Origin: Rutpela maculata
Taxonomy: Eukaryota > Arthropoda > Insecta > Coleoptera > Cerambycidae
Direction: 5' to 3'
DNA length: 64,000 nucleotides
Assembly (NCBI GenBank): GCA_936432065.2
Contig: OW386285.2
Span: 137,111,235 to 137,175,234 of the forward strand
Both the position numbers and the translations under genes were made by a program. The notes under the pieces were generated by a model. That model searched no databases and was not told the DNA's origin. It saw nothing but the letters and a program-made list of their open reading frames with translations. Shown in pieces: positions 44,057 to 56,469 of the stretch (its first letter is position 1; the number at the start of each line of letters is the position of its first letter).

Positions 44057-46049
44057 TCCGGCGCCCTAGGCGACCGTCTGGAGCGGCCCCTTCTCCTTAG
44101 TCCTTAGAATGAAAAAAATCTCAGATAGGCTACAGACAACAGACTTCAGCATTTCATGATGGAGAACGTAGAAAAATGTTTGTTGAATGATGTTGATAAC
44201 ACGGAATTGGTCATTTCCGTGTTATTATTCTAGGCGCTTCGAGTAGTTTGCTTAAGAAAGCTCTGATGTATTAAGGGGCGTTCTTTCTTTTTCTTTTGAT
44301 CTCTGAAAGTTAAGAATTATCTTTGTTTTTCAATGTCAGTAAATTTTAATAAAGAGTATGGATGTTTAGTGGCGTTTTTAAAAATGTTACTGAGTCGGTA
44401 GCAGTTTGCTCTGGACCGTGCTTGAGTCAGACTACATGTTAGTACTTTGAACCTTTGAATAATTTTTGCAATTACATGAAAAAAAGAGAAATTCCGTTGA
44501 CGAAACCTATTTTTCGAAGAAAATGTTTTGCGACTCAAATTTCTAACTTTTCATTTTAGAGCGTTTGGCAGTGGCCTGATTAGGCCACTACCCTAAAATT
44601 GCCAGGGCCGGTTGAACTGACCCCATCGAAACCTGCATGGATCCCTCTACTTCCGGTGTAGTTATGTTGATCCCTAAACCTATTTGCTGAACCGTTCTTT
44701 TACGTAATTTTCATAATTAAGCAAATATAAATTAAACCAATAAACCACATTTTTCTTTCAGAAAATTGTTAACTATATCCGGTAAATTTTCTGACTAAAT
44801 AGAGACACATACAAATCGCGCATAAAGTTTTATAAGTGTCATTAAGTCTCAGAGATTAGCTTACGTGTTTATGTTAGTATATATTTACACTATTACAATT
44901 TTGGTTAACTTTAGCCAAAGACTTAATTGATATTCATAGTTAACTTCTAATTCCTCAATTAAAGTTTCATTCTTACAACAAATAATATCAAAATTACTTT
45001 CAACTTTTACTATATTGCTTGCCGGTTCTGTTTTTCACCGTTTAAATTTTGTCCCTATTTAAAATATAATAATTTCCCTTTTGTTTGTGTTTCTCTTGAG
45101 GGTAAATCTTGAGCACAAGCGTATTCGAAACAAAATAATATACTAATTTTATTTTCACAATAGAAACCGCCTTTGTTGAATAATGAATAACTCCTTTCCT
45201 TGGCATTAATTTCAAATATAATTGTCAAATACTGCGTATTATTATTCATGCGTGCTAATGTGTTTAATATTATTTCGTAATTTCATGAAATGTCAATACA
45301 GTTTTTCGTTCAATATAGAAACATCAGTTAAATATCTAATGATCAGGTTGCGTTCTTGTATGTACTTTTTTAATCCATAAGTCTAGCTCCATGCAACTTT
45401 ACGTTTTTGAAAAAGAAAAGTTCATATGCATCTATGCATATGCGTTGAATTGTGTTAAAAATAACAAAAAAGATAAACTGATTGAAAAAGTTAGGTTTTT
45501 ACTGCATATATTAAATTATTTTTATTTCAATTATTTACTTGCTCATTGCGAGTTCTGCAACAGTGACAGTAAGAGCGGATCAATTTCATCCTTTTAGCAA
45601 AACACACACCCCCAGGCTTTTTTCAGGCACTGGTTCCAACCAGGAACACAAGACATACATATACCGACAAAAGTAGTCGACTCAGCGATCACTGAACAAT
45701 TGGATTACGTCTAAGATAGAAGTGAGAGGTTATTGTAACCTAATGTCAATAGACACCGACCTATGTAAAACTTTTACCTGATGTTGACTGTGGTCAGATC
45801 ACCAGTTGTCAATGTGCTTCTTCTCGTGGAGGCTAAAATAAAGGTAAATACAAAAACATTTGCCCAACATAAAGGATGGTCCAACTTTCCAATATAAATT
45901 CATTTAATATATAAATGAAGTTAGCCCATTACATGACGAAAATACGATATTCCTATGGTATACTTTACATCGCATAAGAAACAATGGGAATAGAAAGAGA
46001 TATATGTAAAAATGTGAAACAACTTGTATAAGTACGAAACTCTATCTGA

Positions 46050-47463
46050 TTAGTCCATGCCAAAGTTGCAAAAACCCCAAAAGTGAAGGGGTAGCGACCA
46101 AACAGGGGTAGTGACCAAACCTCCCCGTTCTCGACGATGGTGATAGTCACGTGGTCCATACCCCCCTCGAACTACCCCTAAACGCAAAAACCTTTTTTCG
46201 ATTTTTCGTTGTCGGGCATGCGAGGACTTGTTGGATCGGCTTCTTTTTGAGGAAATTTGATATGTCCTATAAAATTTCGCAACCAGATTATCTAACGACC
46301 CACGGAGGTTGAAACCACCCTATACCTCAATACCGAAACATGCAAAAAACATCCAAACGTGCTGGAAATAGATTTTCACTTGTTTTCAAGCGCGGGGAAC
46401 TCGATGCTGATATTATTTAACTTCCTACCCTTAACCAACTACCCCCAAATGCATAAAACCACCTTTTCCCCATTTTCTGTTTTCAGGCATGCGATGACTT
46501 GTTGGATTGTTTTTTTTTTGAGGAAACTCAATATGTCCTGTAAAATTTCGCAACCAGACATTCTAACGACCCCAGGGGGTTGAAACCACCCCCGCCCTCA
46601 ATATCGAAACAATATATATATGGGTTAAAGACTAACTGTACGCATACATAAATATGAGTGAGAATTGGTGTGAAGTGACAAAAGGTTCAGGATTGAAACA
46701 ATGCGCACCCCGATCCAACAGGTCTTCGATGCCTGATGACAAATAATGGGAAAAAGTGATGGTTTTATGCATTTAGAGGTAGTTGGTTAGAGGTCGGAGA
46801 CTAAATAATATCTGTATCGTATTCCCCGGCTTTGAAAATGTGTAGAAAAGAATTTTCAGCACGTTTGGATGGTTTTTTTGCATGTTTCGGTATTGAGGGA
46901 GGGGGTGGTTTCAACCCCCTGGGTTCGTTAAAATGTCTGGTTACAAAATTTTACAGGACATATTGAGTTTCTAAAAAAATGAACCGATCCAACAAGTCTT
47001 CGCATGCCTGAAAACGAAAAATGGGAAAAGAGGTGGTTTTATGCATTTAAAGGTAGTTGGTTGGGGGTAGGAGGCTAAATAATGTCAAAATCGTGTTCTC
47101 CATCCTTGAAAACGTGTGGAAAACAATTTTCAGCACGTTTGGATGTTTTTTGCATGTTTTGGTATTGAGGAAGAAGGTGGTTGCAACCCCCGTGGGTCGC
47201 TAGGATATCTGGATGCGAAATTTTACAGGACATATTGAGTTTTCTCAAAAAATACCCGATCCAACAAGTCCTCGCATGCCTAACAACGAAAAATCGAAAA
47301 GAGAGGTTATTTTTTGCGTTAGGGGTAATTCGAGGAGGGTAGGAACCACGCGACTATCAGCATCGTATTGGCCGTCCTTGAAAACGGGGGAGTAGTCATG
47401 TTTGGTCGCTACCTCTGCACTTTCGGGGTTTTACACTTTTTTTTGCAAGTTTCGTATGGACTA
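46050..47463. mobile_element. 1.4-kb fold-back element with tandem-repeat arms
   Basis: The tips are inverted: AGTCCAT...AAAACCCC then GGGGTAGCGACCAAACA at the left, and TTTGGTCGCTACC...GTATGGACT at the right. The arms consist of head-to-tail units of about 270 bp. GCATGCGAGGACTTGTTGGA marks the left-arm units (46217, 46487). GATCCAACAAGTCYTCGCAT marks the right-arm units (46712, 46985, 47258). The unpaired centre is about 46615-46690. Architecture closely parallels the element at 16676-17954, although the sequences are unrelated by eye. No coding capacity. Confidence 0.8.
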
Positions 47464-47559
47464 GAAGTACAAAGCAGGAAAGGGCTCAATGTGTCAACAC
47501 TGCCTTGATCATTTTGAGGCAGAAAATCAATAGCAATAGGACTAGGAAGCCGAAACTTC

Positions 47560-47770
47560 AATACCGAAATCACAAGTGGAGGCAGCCATACAAAAACTAA
47601 AACCTAACGAAGAAGTTGGGGTTGATAATATCACGGTAGAAGTGCTTAAGTTAGCTGCTGATGATAGAGTGGGAATTCCTTACAGAATACGTCAAAAATT
47701 GACAAAAAATAATAACATGATGATTAAAGAACCTCAATCAATCAGACTAGCAAATACTTTCTGAGCAAAG
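47560..47770 (+). pseudogene. RTE-type LINE ORF2 fragment (pre-RT motif)
   Basis: EAAIQKLKPNEEVGVDNITV, then EVLKLA, matches the stretch just upstream of the RT in RTE-type LINEs (typically EVxxAIxxLKNNKAPGxD). The rest of the frame is unlike RT, so only about 40 codons remain. It begins 100 bases after the fold-back element. Confidence 0.65.
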
Positions 47771-50700
47771 AGGACGCGAAACTGGAGGGCAAATACTGAA
47801 TTTGTGACAACTTATCAAGAGAATATACGTGCCTATATTCCTTTTATTCGTTGAGTACTTAAAGCTCTTGACAATATCGAATTACACAAACTGTGGAGTG
47901 TATTATTATTATTCGAAATGGGAACGCTCAAATATCTGGTCTTTAATATATGCCTGCTGTATGAAAGAAATTTCCGAGTGTCTACAACAGCAACTCCGAT
48001 AAACGTAAAGTTGGCATACGTCAAACATGACAATCTGTCAAGTTCGACGTATTGAATAAGTCAGTCATAACAAAAAATTGCGTATAAAAAGTTGTGTAAA
48101 ATAAAAAGAATTTCCTTGCCACATATTCAAAAATCATCTGCGGTAATGTGGGTATGTGCATGAGTATATTTTCTATTGATTGTCTTCCTGTCTACTTTAC
48201 AACTGCACTTGATGGAAGATCTTCAAATTCATGTGAACTTCATCCGCTGTAGGAATTTTGCCTGATTTTTTAACAGCAGCCAGCTCACGGAATACTTGAA
48301 ATAATATCGTACACGTGCGTGAAGAGTTGCGAAATCGCTGTTTATGCAAAAAAGCAGGGTTGATGTGCACCAACCTTTGCGTCTATTAAAACGGAATTGG
48401 ATACAATAATTTCCCTGAATCGGTTGTGAAAGATATATATAATAATAAAAAATCGATGACGAAGTTGACTATGACCAGACAATAAAAACGTCCTTGACTT
48501 TTTAAACAATCCTATGAAATGAAATTATTATTATTTTTGTAATAGAAAACAAATAAAACATAAATAATTAACCTGCACTAGAGACTGTTACTAGAAGTCA
48601 GCTTCACAACATACAGGAAACTTATTGCACTAAAATAATAATATCCACTTTCAGCAGATCACGCCGTATATCCGAAGAAATAAATCAAAGTGACATAGTT
48701 AATCCTTCCCATACGTTTCCTTTCCCTTTTATTCACAAGAAAACGATGGTCTGAATCTGAAGCGTATCGATAGTCAGTAGTTAAAATCGACTGAGTAATG
48801 GCTGGAAAGACATTGATAGGTGTAACGTAGAACATCAATCCGCTTTGTTAACTATTTTATCCTTTTTATTTCCTTCCTCTCCTGATTTGAATAGAAAATA
48901 ATTGTAGTGGAGCTTCATGGGGTTTCTGAAAGTACTAAATTCTTTTCGTTCATTAAAATGGAGCTAAATTATGTCTTAAGAACTGGTTGATTGAAAATTA
49001 ATAGTTTAATTACGTAGTAAATTCAGCGCCAGGTGTAATAATAGAAAAGTATATTATTTATTACATTATACAAGTTTACTTTTTCTTCTGGTATTATAAC
49101 GTATTAGACGCTCATGACCATGTTACTGTTATAGAACTCAAGAAAACCAATCTAAGTCGATACTGGCCAAGGAAAATTTCTCATCTCAAGAGATGCCTTA
49201 TAACAGGTCAAAGCAGATTTTTTTAAAACGCCGAAAACTGTCAGAATAGTAATTTATGCAACAATTGCATAAAGTGGTTCCTTATGCATATGTTTCATAC
49301 AATATATTTTCTGTGACTGCCTAATTTCTATATTTATATAAATAAATTTCAAAATTAACACTAACGTCAAAACAAATTCATAATTTGACGTTTGTAAAGT
49401 GAAGATTGTGAGACAAAACTCCAATTGTTTTCAATGCACTCTTGGATCTGGCTATAAATAATGTTACTTTTCCTACAACTTACTGTCAAAAAAGGCTATG
49501 TTTGCACATTAACGTCAGTGTATAAAATGAGACATTTTTTCATTGACATTATTTTTTTTTGCGTTACCATGACACCGTGCGTAAAATATTTTGCGCATTA
49601 GGGTGCAAAATATTTTGCACATCACATACCTATTGTTGCCTAATTTTTATAATTTTTAATGTATGCACATGAATTAAACAAACATCTAGTTCAAAAATAT
49701 TTATTATATTATCAAATAAATCAACTGAAAGTAAAATTTTTTAAATTATTTTATTAAAAACAGTATGAATTTTTTAACAGTTATTTCAATTATTATTTAC
49801 AATATTAACGTTAATTGTGAAACAATTACAAAACATAATATTAATGTCTGAGGAGTTTGCTGCTAGAAGAGTAGAGGCTAAATTATTATTATCCGCTTTT
49901 GAACTAGATGGAACTGGATTTAAATTTAAAGTTTCGCAGTCGAGAATTTTATTTGAAATATTACTTTTATTATTTATGGTTTTAGTTTATCAAATTAAAG
50001 TCGTTGTAGAAAAAATTTTTCGAAATTCTTTGGTTGTCTCGATTCGACTGCGCCTCGTCAAAAAACTTTCGTTCTCGATCACCAAAGTAGTATTTCGCAC
50101 CCTAGGTACAAAAATAACTATTTTCTACACCCATACTTTAATTAGTTTATTAGACATTCCCTACTAATGAGATTCATTGAGATACAAATTTTCCATTAAG
50201 ATACAACTTTATAACCAATAGAAATGAGACACACAGCAATATTCTGTCAATATAAACTATTGCCTTGAACATCTGACACATCTAAAATTTATCAATTTTG
50301 ATAAGTAATACTGCTTATCTAGCAAGTTTTCAAACTTTGTGCTTCTTGCAATTAAAATCAGTGAATGTGTGATAGTGAAAGTGAAATTGAAGTAATAATC
50401 CATGATATTTCCAAAGTTTAGTTTTCATAATATTTCCTAAATTGTAATCTATAATTAAGAAATTTCAGAAATAAAGTGTTAATTTTCTATTTTATTATAA
50501 CTGGTCTTAAAAAAATAGTGTATGCTCACTCACATTTAATGGTCGTTGCATAATAATATACTATTTTGTAACGCCATATCCTAAAATGACATTTATTTGA
50601 CAGTTTAAATGAATCAAAACAATGTCATTATTGGCAAGTGTAAAATAAAGAAAAGAGAGTGAAATAAAAAATTTTTATTTCAAAGTGTGAAATAAAACTT

Positions 50701-50800
50701 ATTGGTTTCTATGGAAACAGTAATAGAATTTAGTCTATTTTTACAAAATTATATTGTTTTCTAATTTCGAATGGCGATACAAAAAATTTTGTATATAGCT
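47771..50800. other. No assigned gene; one unexplained open frame
   Basis: AT-rich DNA. An open frame at 49817-50167 (+, 116 codons, one hydrophobic segment ILLLLFMVLVY) has no recognisable family and borders hairpin-forming sequence, so I treat it as unproven. A GTGCAAAATATTTTGCAC palindrome lies near 49605. Confidence 0.3.
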
Positions 50801-50806
50801 CGAGAC

Positions 50807-50893
50807 TAAAATGTGTTTTTTTTTTACTCGCGTGGTTTATAGCACTCCCTTCGGCTCGTACTATAAACGCCCCACTTGTAAAAAACACCATTT
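50807..50893. repeat. Hairpin repeat with CACTCCCTTCGGCTCGTA loop
   Basis: Imperfect arms of about 38 bases (AAAATGTGTTTTTTTT... and its complement, with CTATAAAC/GTTTATAG innermost) enclose the loop CACTCCCTTCGGCTCGTA. A second hairpin of the same layout, with a CACTCGCTACGCTCA loop, lies at 52043-52161. A two-member pattern suggests a mobile hairpin family. Confidence 0.55.
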
Positions 50894-51584
50894 TAGCTAC
50901 TTATTATATAAAATACTATTTTGTAAAGCTGTCATTGATAAGTGAACTAAAAATTGATTTTTATAATGTTACGTGTCAAAAAAACTTTTAACATTAGTGT
51001 CGAAAACACTTTTAACACTAGTGTTAAAAATAAAATGCTATCTATGTCTGGAGCTTCATTCAAAAATGTATTCATTTGTTCGCTAGAAAATATTTTCAAT
51101 TTCTTTGGCCGATATCCTACACTTTTTTGTTTTAAAAACGCCATTAGCCTGTAATACTTGCTCATATTCACGTTGTTCTTGATTTGCAAACTAACTCTTA
51201 TCTTAGAGAAATTAGACCACAGTGTTGACGCCTTCCATAACTTAGATTTTTCTTCGAAGTAAACCAAAAGTTTATATTCAGTGAACTTGTCTACTACTTC
51301 ATTTTACACCATTCAATAACTCTTTTATATGCTATATCATATTGTTACCTCGATTTCTGGAGCTTCTTCAACATCTGGTGGAATAATGAAATTACTTTCA
51401 TTTCCCGTATTTTCTTCAAAATCCATTTTTTTTAGCCACAAAATTTACAATATTTAAAGACAGTTTCAATTGTAGTTACTAATAAACACTAAACAACTTA
51501 CAACTATTTTACTTAGTTACTGTTACCTTTATCCAGTACCTAGCTTGATATATACGCTTTATTGTCACATATAATTGAAACGAG

Positions 51585-51632
51585 CGGGTGACTCAGTGCC
51601 AACGCGTTCGACACGTAAGCAATTAACGGGTT
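51585..51632 (+). repeat. tRNA-like SINE head, copy 1
   Basis: TGACTCAGTGCC is close to a pol III box A, and TTCGACACGTAAGCAATTA reads like the anticodon-arm region of a tRNA. The expected box B after GGG is damaged by a T-run. The following DNA lacks a clear tail. The related head at 51950-52010 shares GACACGTAAGC. Confidence 0.4.
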
Positions 51633-51949
51633 TTTTCGTTTGGTTCTGTTTCCTGTATCAGCAACCAAAAACTTCGTAAAGTACATCGCCTAATGAGTTT
51701 AGTAATCTATAGTGTTTATTTCTTAAATTAGTTTTAGGCCCATCTGGGCACATGTTTTCATCTTAATTAGCTCTTAAGTCTACCTATGGCAGGCAGGTGT
51801 TGCTAACCTTACAATTATTTTTAAGCCAAATCGGACCATCGCCTAGCATTACACCCACCTTGGCGATGTTTGCTGTGGTTGTCTGGCTGGCTCCGAGCCT
51901 AGGATCTGATGCGACATATAATATTGAAAAAACTCTGAACAAAATCTTG

Positions 51950-52010
51950 TTGAGTTGAGTTGAGTTGACACGTAAGCGATAGATCGGGAGTTCAACCCCA
52001 CAGACGGCAT
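51950..52010 (+). repeat. tRNA-like SINE head, copy 2
   Basis: GACACGTAAGCGATAGATCG is followed by the box B-like GAGTTCAACCC (51989-51999). It is preceded by a GAGTT repeat (51951-51966) that may have replaced box A. Together with 51585-51632 it suggests two copies of one tRNA-derived SINE, 365 bases apart. Confidence 0.4.
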
Positions 52011-52042
52011 TTTTTTTAATAACAGTTTTACGAAAAATATTG

Positions 52043-52161
52043 TATGATACATTTGTTAAAAGTGGTTTTATTTTATTCGTGGGGTTGCTCCACTCGCTAC
52101 GCTCATTTCGCAATATTCCCCACTCACAAAATAAAATGTCACTTTTAACACTTGTATCATA
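52043..52161. repeat. Long hairpin with CACTCGCTACGCTCA loop
   Basis: Arms of about 43 bases (TATGATAC...TTAAAAGTG... innermost GTGGGG/CCCCAC) with few mismatches enclose a loop containing TTGCTCCACTCGCTACGCTC. The layout matches 50807-50893. No coding capacity. Confidence 0.6.
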
Positions 52162-52377
52162 AATAACTATTTTACGTCTCCAATGACGTAAGGACAAAAA
52201 GTCGAAAGTACGCCAAAATTACTGCTACACACTTTTTTCCAACCAAGACGGTGGTATTTCAGGATACTGTTGTAAATCTTGCAGCCACCTAATTGCCTAG
52301 AAATTTGCACTTACTTGTATAACAGGATACAAGGAACTTCTCATTGGAGGAAGCTTTAATCCTGAGTTTACTATGTT

Positions 52378-52708
52378 CAGGGGCGGCTGGTGAAATTTCA
52401 ATAATTTTTTTCTCGTCTCTGACGCATGGGACCCATACGAAATATGGGAACTAACATCTAGAGAAGCACTCCTCTAACGATCCGTAAAAAAATTTGAAAA
52501 AGCAATTTGCGAAAAATTTTTTCAAAATTCGATTGACCCCCCCTGTTGAAAATTATTTTTTTTGTCAGATACATTTTACTTTTCATAAAAGTACAACAAT
52601 AGGTTTTGGAGTTTATGAAAATATTTTCGTTATTAACTGAAATACAATGAACTGAAATTTTGTAATTTACAATTTAACAAATTATTGAAATTTCACCAGC
52701 CGCCACTG
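52378..52708. mobile_element. hAT-type MITE, 331 bp, exact 8-bp target duplication
   Basis: Tips CAGGGGCGGCTGGTGAAATT and its complement (one mismatch over about 30 bases) are flanked by ACTATGTT at 52370-52377 and 52709-52716. It has no coding capacity. CAG tips and an 8-bp duplication identify a hAT non-autonomous element. Confidence 0.9.
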
Positions 52709-52716
52709 ACTATGTT

Positions 52717-53458
52717 GTAAGCAACCATTACCTCACCTTACCAATATCTGTAATTTTTGTCTTTGTAATATATGCTTGACAATCTTTTAAAATATGGTCA
52801 ACTTTCATCAGAAAAGAAGGTGAAGTACCTAAATGGCTTGGTACAATATTAATAGCTCTCCTGACTCACCATTAGAGTCAGTACTTTTTACAAAATTCTT
52901 TGTGGATCGCTCAAATATTTTGGCCGCCCATCTCGATATTTATAAATCTTTTTAATTGTTTACGCATTTTCAGAGCTGCATCCCTATTGCCATTTGCAAG
53001 ACTAGGATTAATTTATATGTTTCTTCTAACTTTTCTTCTTATAAACCTTTACAACCAACAGTTACTCTGATAGTATATTTACTCCACTTCTGCTCCTATA
53101 GCTTCGCTTTCATCATGATGACTAAATATTATTCAAATTCCACTTTCTTCTTTTCTGAGGACTTTTCCTTGGCCTAGTATTTGACATGATGGCAAAAAAA
53201 TGTATGCCGGATAGACCAAAATACACTACACCTACTTACCTAAATTTACATGGGTAAATTTTAAATTTTAGGGAGATACGTCCCTCCGTTTCTGGCTTCC
53301 ATCGTAAGTAGTATTAGAAGTGTAATAAGTATATTGGTATGTATCAGAAATATTATTACTGTCTTTAAAAATAGCTTCAATCCTCTATGAGTCCTTGAGG
53401 CCATCTTGTTTTTAAACCACACCTTTTCTTCCTATACAATTTACAGCTTATCACCATG
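52717..53458. other. No assigned gene
   Basis: No gene or repeat recognised before the inverted-repeat region starting at 53469. Confidence 0.3.
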
Positions 53459-53653
53459 TCAATTAGAAAGAGTATGAGCGGGTAGCAATGCAAAAAGTGC
53501 CCCCGCACTTACCAAACTAAAATGACTTCCATAAGATGTCTCGTATACTGACTGTCTTGTGTACAAGGCTCGTGGACCCTGCATGGGGTGGAAAAAAAAT
53601 AATTTTGTTTTTTTCTCACCTCCTATTTGATGCATTGCTTTGTAATTTGGCAC
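53459..53653 (-). other. Conserved exon-like segment in the left arm
   Basis: Both inverted arms keep the same coding-like frame (LYTRQS-YETSYGSHFSL, then LLPAH) and the same GT-AG intron-like gap. In this arm the gap is 53579-53619 on the minus strand, between AATAGGAG and GGTCCACG. I do not recognise the protein. The 41-base gap is very short for an intron, and an 8-base loss next to the junction disturbs the frame, so this copy is probably dead. Confidence 0.4.
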
Positions 53654-53961
53654 AAATAATATTGGTGTCAGAATAGTTTATTTTAAAAAATATTACTCTT
53701 CTACGATGATTTTATGCATTAAAAAATAATTAATATATTTTTTCAATGGCCTGAAGGGTGACTACCCTGTTTGACACTATTACCATATTTTGATATAATA
53801 TGTATTTAAACTATAACTATAACATATAACAGTTACAGTTTTATTAATGCGGTGGAACAGGATAAAAATAAATAAAAATTATCTGAACTTGCAATATTAC
53901 GAGTATATTATTTAATATTTAGATAGGTAATCATATAATTCATTAATGTTTAGTTATTTCA

Positions 53962-54970
53962 CTTCAGATAAGACATCGCAAAGAAAAAGAACAAGAAAAG
54001 CGACGTCAAGAAGAAAAAGAAGAGCAAGAAAGAAGACGTCAAGAGGAAGAAAGGAGGCGTCAAGAAGAAAGGCACGAATTGAAGGAAATAATGGAAGACC
54101 TGGAAATAAGGCGTAAAGAGGAGAAAGAAGAACAAGGAAGACAACGTCAAGAAGAAAAAGAGGAACAAAAAAGACGCCAGGAAAAACTAAGGAAAATCCT
54201 GAGCGATCAAATGAAAATCCAACAAGGCGCTATGAATTCAATCACTAACGAAATCAAAGAAGAGATAAACAAGGTCGAAGATAAAGTAGGTGCGGTCAAG
54301 ACAGAAGTCAGTCAAGTCAAAAGGGAAGTAAGCGACATCAAAGAAAAGATGAGTGAGGTCGAAGGAGAAGTGGAGCGCCTTAAACGACAATTGACAGAGA
54401 AAGGAGGCCAGCTGGTAGCATCATCAGGTCCTAGTTTAAAACCTCCCGCATTTGACGGCCAAAGCTCATGGACAACGTACAAGAGACAGTTTGAGGCGGC
54501 TGCAAGTGCGAATAACTGGGATATTGAGGAAAAGGCTATGGCATTAGTTCTGGCGCTAAGGGGCCAAGCCTCAGAGTTACCTCAGACCATCCCGGTGGAG
54601 AAACAAAGGGACTTCAATGTCTTGGAAGCTGCATTAGACTTGAGATATGGCGACCAACACCTTGCCCAAGGCTCAGCTAAAATCAAGGATGCGAAAAGTT
54701 GGGGAAAGCTTACAAGAATTCGAAGCTTCCATAGAGAGACTGGCACACCTGGCATATCCGAGTACACCAAGAGAATTTCAGGAACAACTAGCCGTGGGAG
54801 CCTTTTTAGACGGCATCAGGGTCGAAGAGGTCAGGCGAATTCTTAGAATATCGCGGCATCAAAGTATTAGCGAAGCTTTGGTGCGTAGAAGTAGAAGCTG
54901 CTTTTAAAGACACCCCGCGGTCAGAAGTGCGTGCTGTGACAGTTGAAGAGGCACTAAAAATACAAAATAA
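53962..54970 (+). pseudogene. Ty3/gypsy-type gag fragment with coiled coil
   Basis: A capsid-precursor fragment of an LTR retrotransposon. The N-terminal 120 codons are a charged coiled coil of K, E, R and Q heptads (RRQEEKEEQERRR), followed by KMSEVEGEVERLKRQL. The gag core follows, with PPAFDGQSSWTTYKRQFEAA and KAMALVLALRGQASELPQTI. It then shifts frame near 54675 to ESLQEFEASIERLAHLAYPS and AVGAFLDGIR, and shifts again near 54887. There is no zinc knuckle, protease or polymerase, and no LTR is evident on either side. The start at 53962 directly follows CTTCAG and the inner end of the inverted repeat. Confidence 0.8.
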
Positions 54971-56465
54971 GTCATTTTTCAATTGGCTGCCGGACCGCTG
55001 GCTACTCACGCCCCCGCTCTACCGCAGCCGCATCTGTCTTACAAATCTCCGTAGCTCCATCTCATACTGTTACGTCCTCATATATAGTATCTTATCTCCG
55101 GAATTTTAAGTGTGTGTATCATACTCGTGGTTTTCTTATGTTATTTGTATTGTACCTAATACTTAATTTTTCCCTTTTCAAAAACGAAAAGATAGTAGTT
55201 AGTGTTATCCACGAAATGGAAAGTTCTACAACTGATAGCAATAGTTCTGAGAGCAAAATTAGCTCACTTAGTTTAAGACGCAAAAACAGTAACAAAGTAT
55301 ATGTAAAAAAAATGGAGGTACTATAGTCGAATCAATCAATAAAACTTTCTTTACTGCCACAGTTAGATGAGGAAAGTGACTTGGATAAATAATTTTGTTT
55401 TTTATGAGTTATCATGTTCCTAATGGTTAATAAAATAAGTCTTATAGATGTCCGTATGTAATAATAATAACAGCCCGTCTAATGCTCTAAGTGAATCCCA
55501 TTGCGACCACAAATCATTCAATTCTACTCCTTTGTTTGAGACATCCTTCCATTCTGGTCGGGTTCCTTTTTCCTTTGCTCGCAATATAGGTCCAATTTCT
55601 GCATCACTCAGTTACTCTTGTCTGAATGAATTATATGATTACCATAGCCCGTATTTCGGATGACATTCCAGAGACGGACTCTGAATTACACGATATTATC
55701 TAATACTTTTGTAAAGTTACAATCAGAAACATCGGTCGCTAACAATAAGTATTATTGTCACACGAACCAAAAAATCTTTAAATACAAAATTTTTATTTTT
55801 TAAACCTTAGTGAAAGTCCAGGCGAACGCTTATTGAGATGTTTATATTTCTCTACAGATAAAAAGAGTCCCTGACCCTCCAGACAGGTAAAAAATTATTA
55901 GTCGTATTATATGGTGTCATTACAGAGCAAAGTAATAATTCTTAAATATTGCAAGATCTAAATATTATTTTTTGGTCGACCTAGACAATATCTAGATATA
56001 TAAATTGGATTTTAATATTATTATATAAAACATTAGTAGTTATAGTTGTGTTGAATATTGTTCAATGATATGGAGCCCGAAGTATAATAATTATGTTAAC
56101 AGACTCGAAAGTATTTAAAATAAATTTGTCAAATTTACTTTACATGCATAAACATTAACTCATCGGGTATAAAGCACTAACAGTACCTAAGGTATGAGTA
56201 GAAGTGTTGGGGCTGAAACCTAACGCACACTGCCAAAGCCAAAATAGAGATGAGTTGCTATTTAACAACCTGTTATTTTATAACTGTTATTTGTAAATAG
56301 CATTAACAGACTGTTATTTCTGTTCGAAAATAACAGGTGAGAAAACAACAGATAAGAAACACGACGTAGTAAAAATGTTTTTGCTAACTGCTGTTAAACT
56401 GTTATTGAGAAAACAGCAGTAGTAGGTAATGAAATCGCAACGCAACCGCTAATGTAGTTGAATAT
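54971..56465. other. No assigned gene; one open frame of unknown origin
   Basis: An open frame at 55448-55663 (+) reads RVPFSFARNIGPISASLSY and then SCLNELYDYHSPYFG, with serine-rich, protein-like composition, but I do not recognise the family. The rest is AT-rich with ACAGTTAT/ATAACAGT words at 56255-56410 that pair with each other. Confidence 0.3.
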
Positions 56466-56469
56466 ATTA

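Larger units (their letters stand above)
41826..45873. repeat. 2,022-bp direct tandem duplication, copies apparently identical
   Basis: Unit 1 is 41826-43847 and unit 2 is 43848-45869. All sequence I compared is identical between them. The junctions share the 4-base word TAAA (41826, 43848, 45870), so the duplication has microhomology at its breakpoints. The unit contains the last 35 codons and 3' UTR of the LINE, the right end and target duplication of the hAT element, and about 1.77 kb of otherwise unassigned DNA. It is either a very recent duplication or an assembly artefact. Confidence 0.92.

Noticed and set aside
42295..45597. Three repeated small open frames as a duplicated gene set
   Set aside because: They are repeated only because of the 2,022-bp tandem duplication. 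None resembles a known protein, and base composition is like the surrounding DNA.
49817..50167. Possible small membrane protein gene
   Set aside because: One hydrophobic stretch only, no recognisable family, no conserved neighbours, and hairpin-forming sequence within it; kept as an unproven open frame.
53959..54168. Minus-strand phenylalanine- and leucine-rich membrane-like open frame
   Set aside because: It is the antisense of the charged coiled coil of gag.
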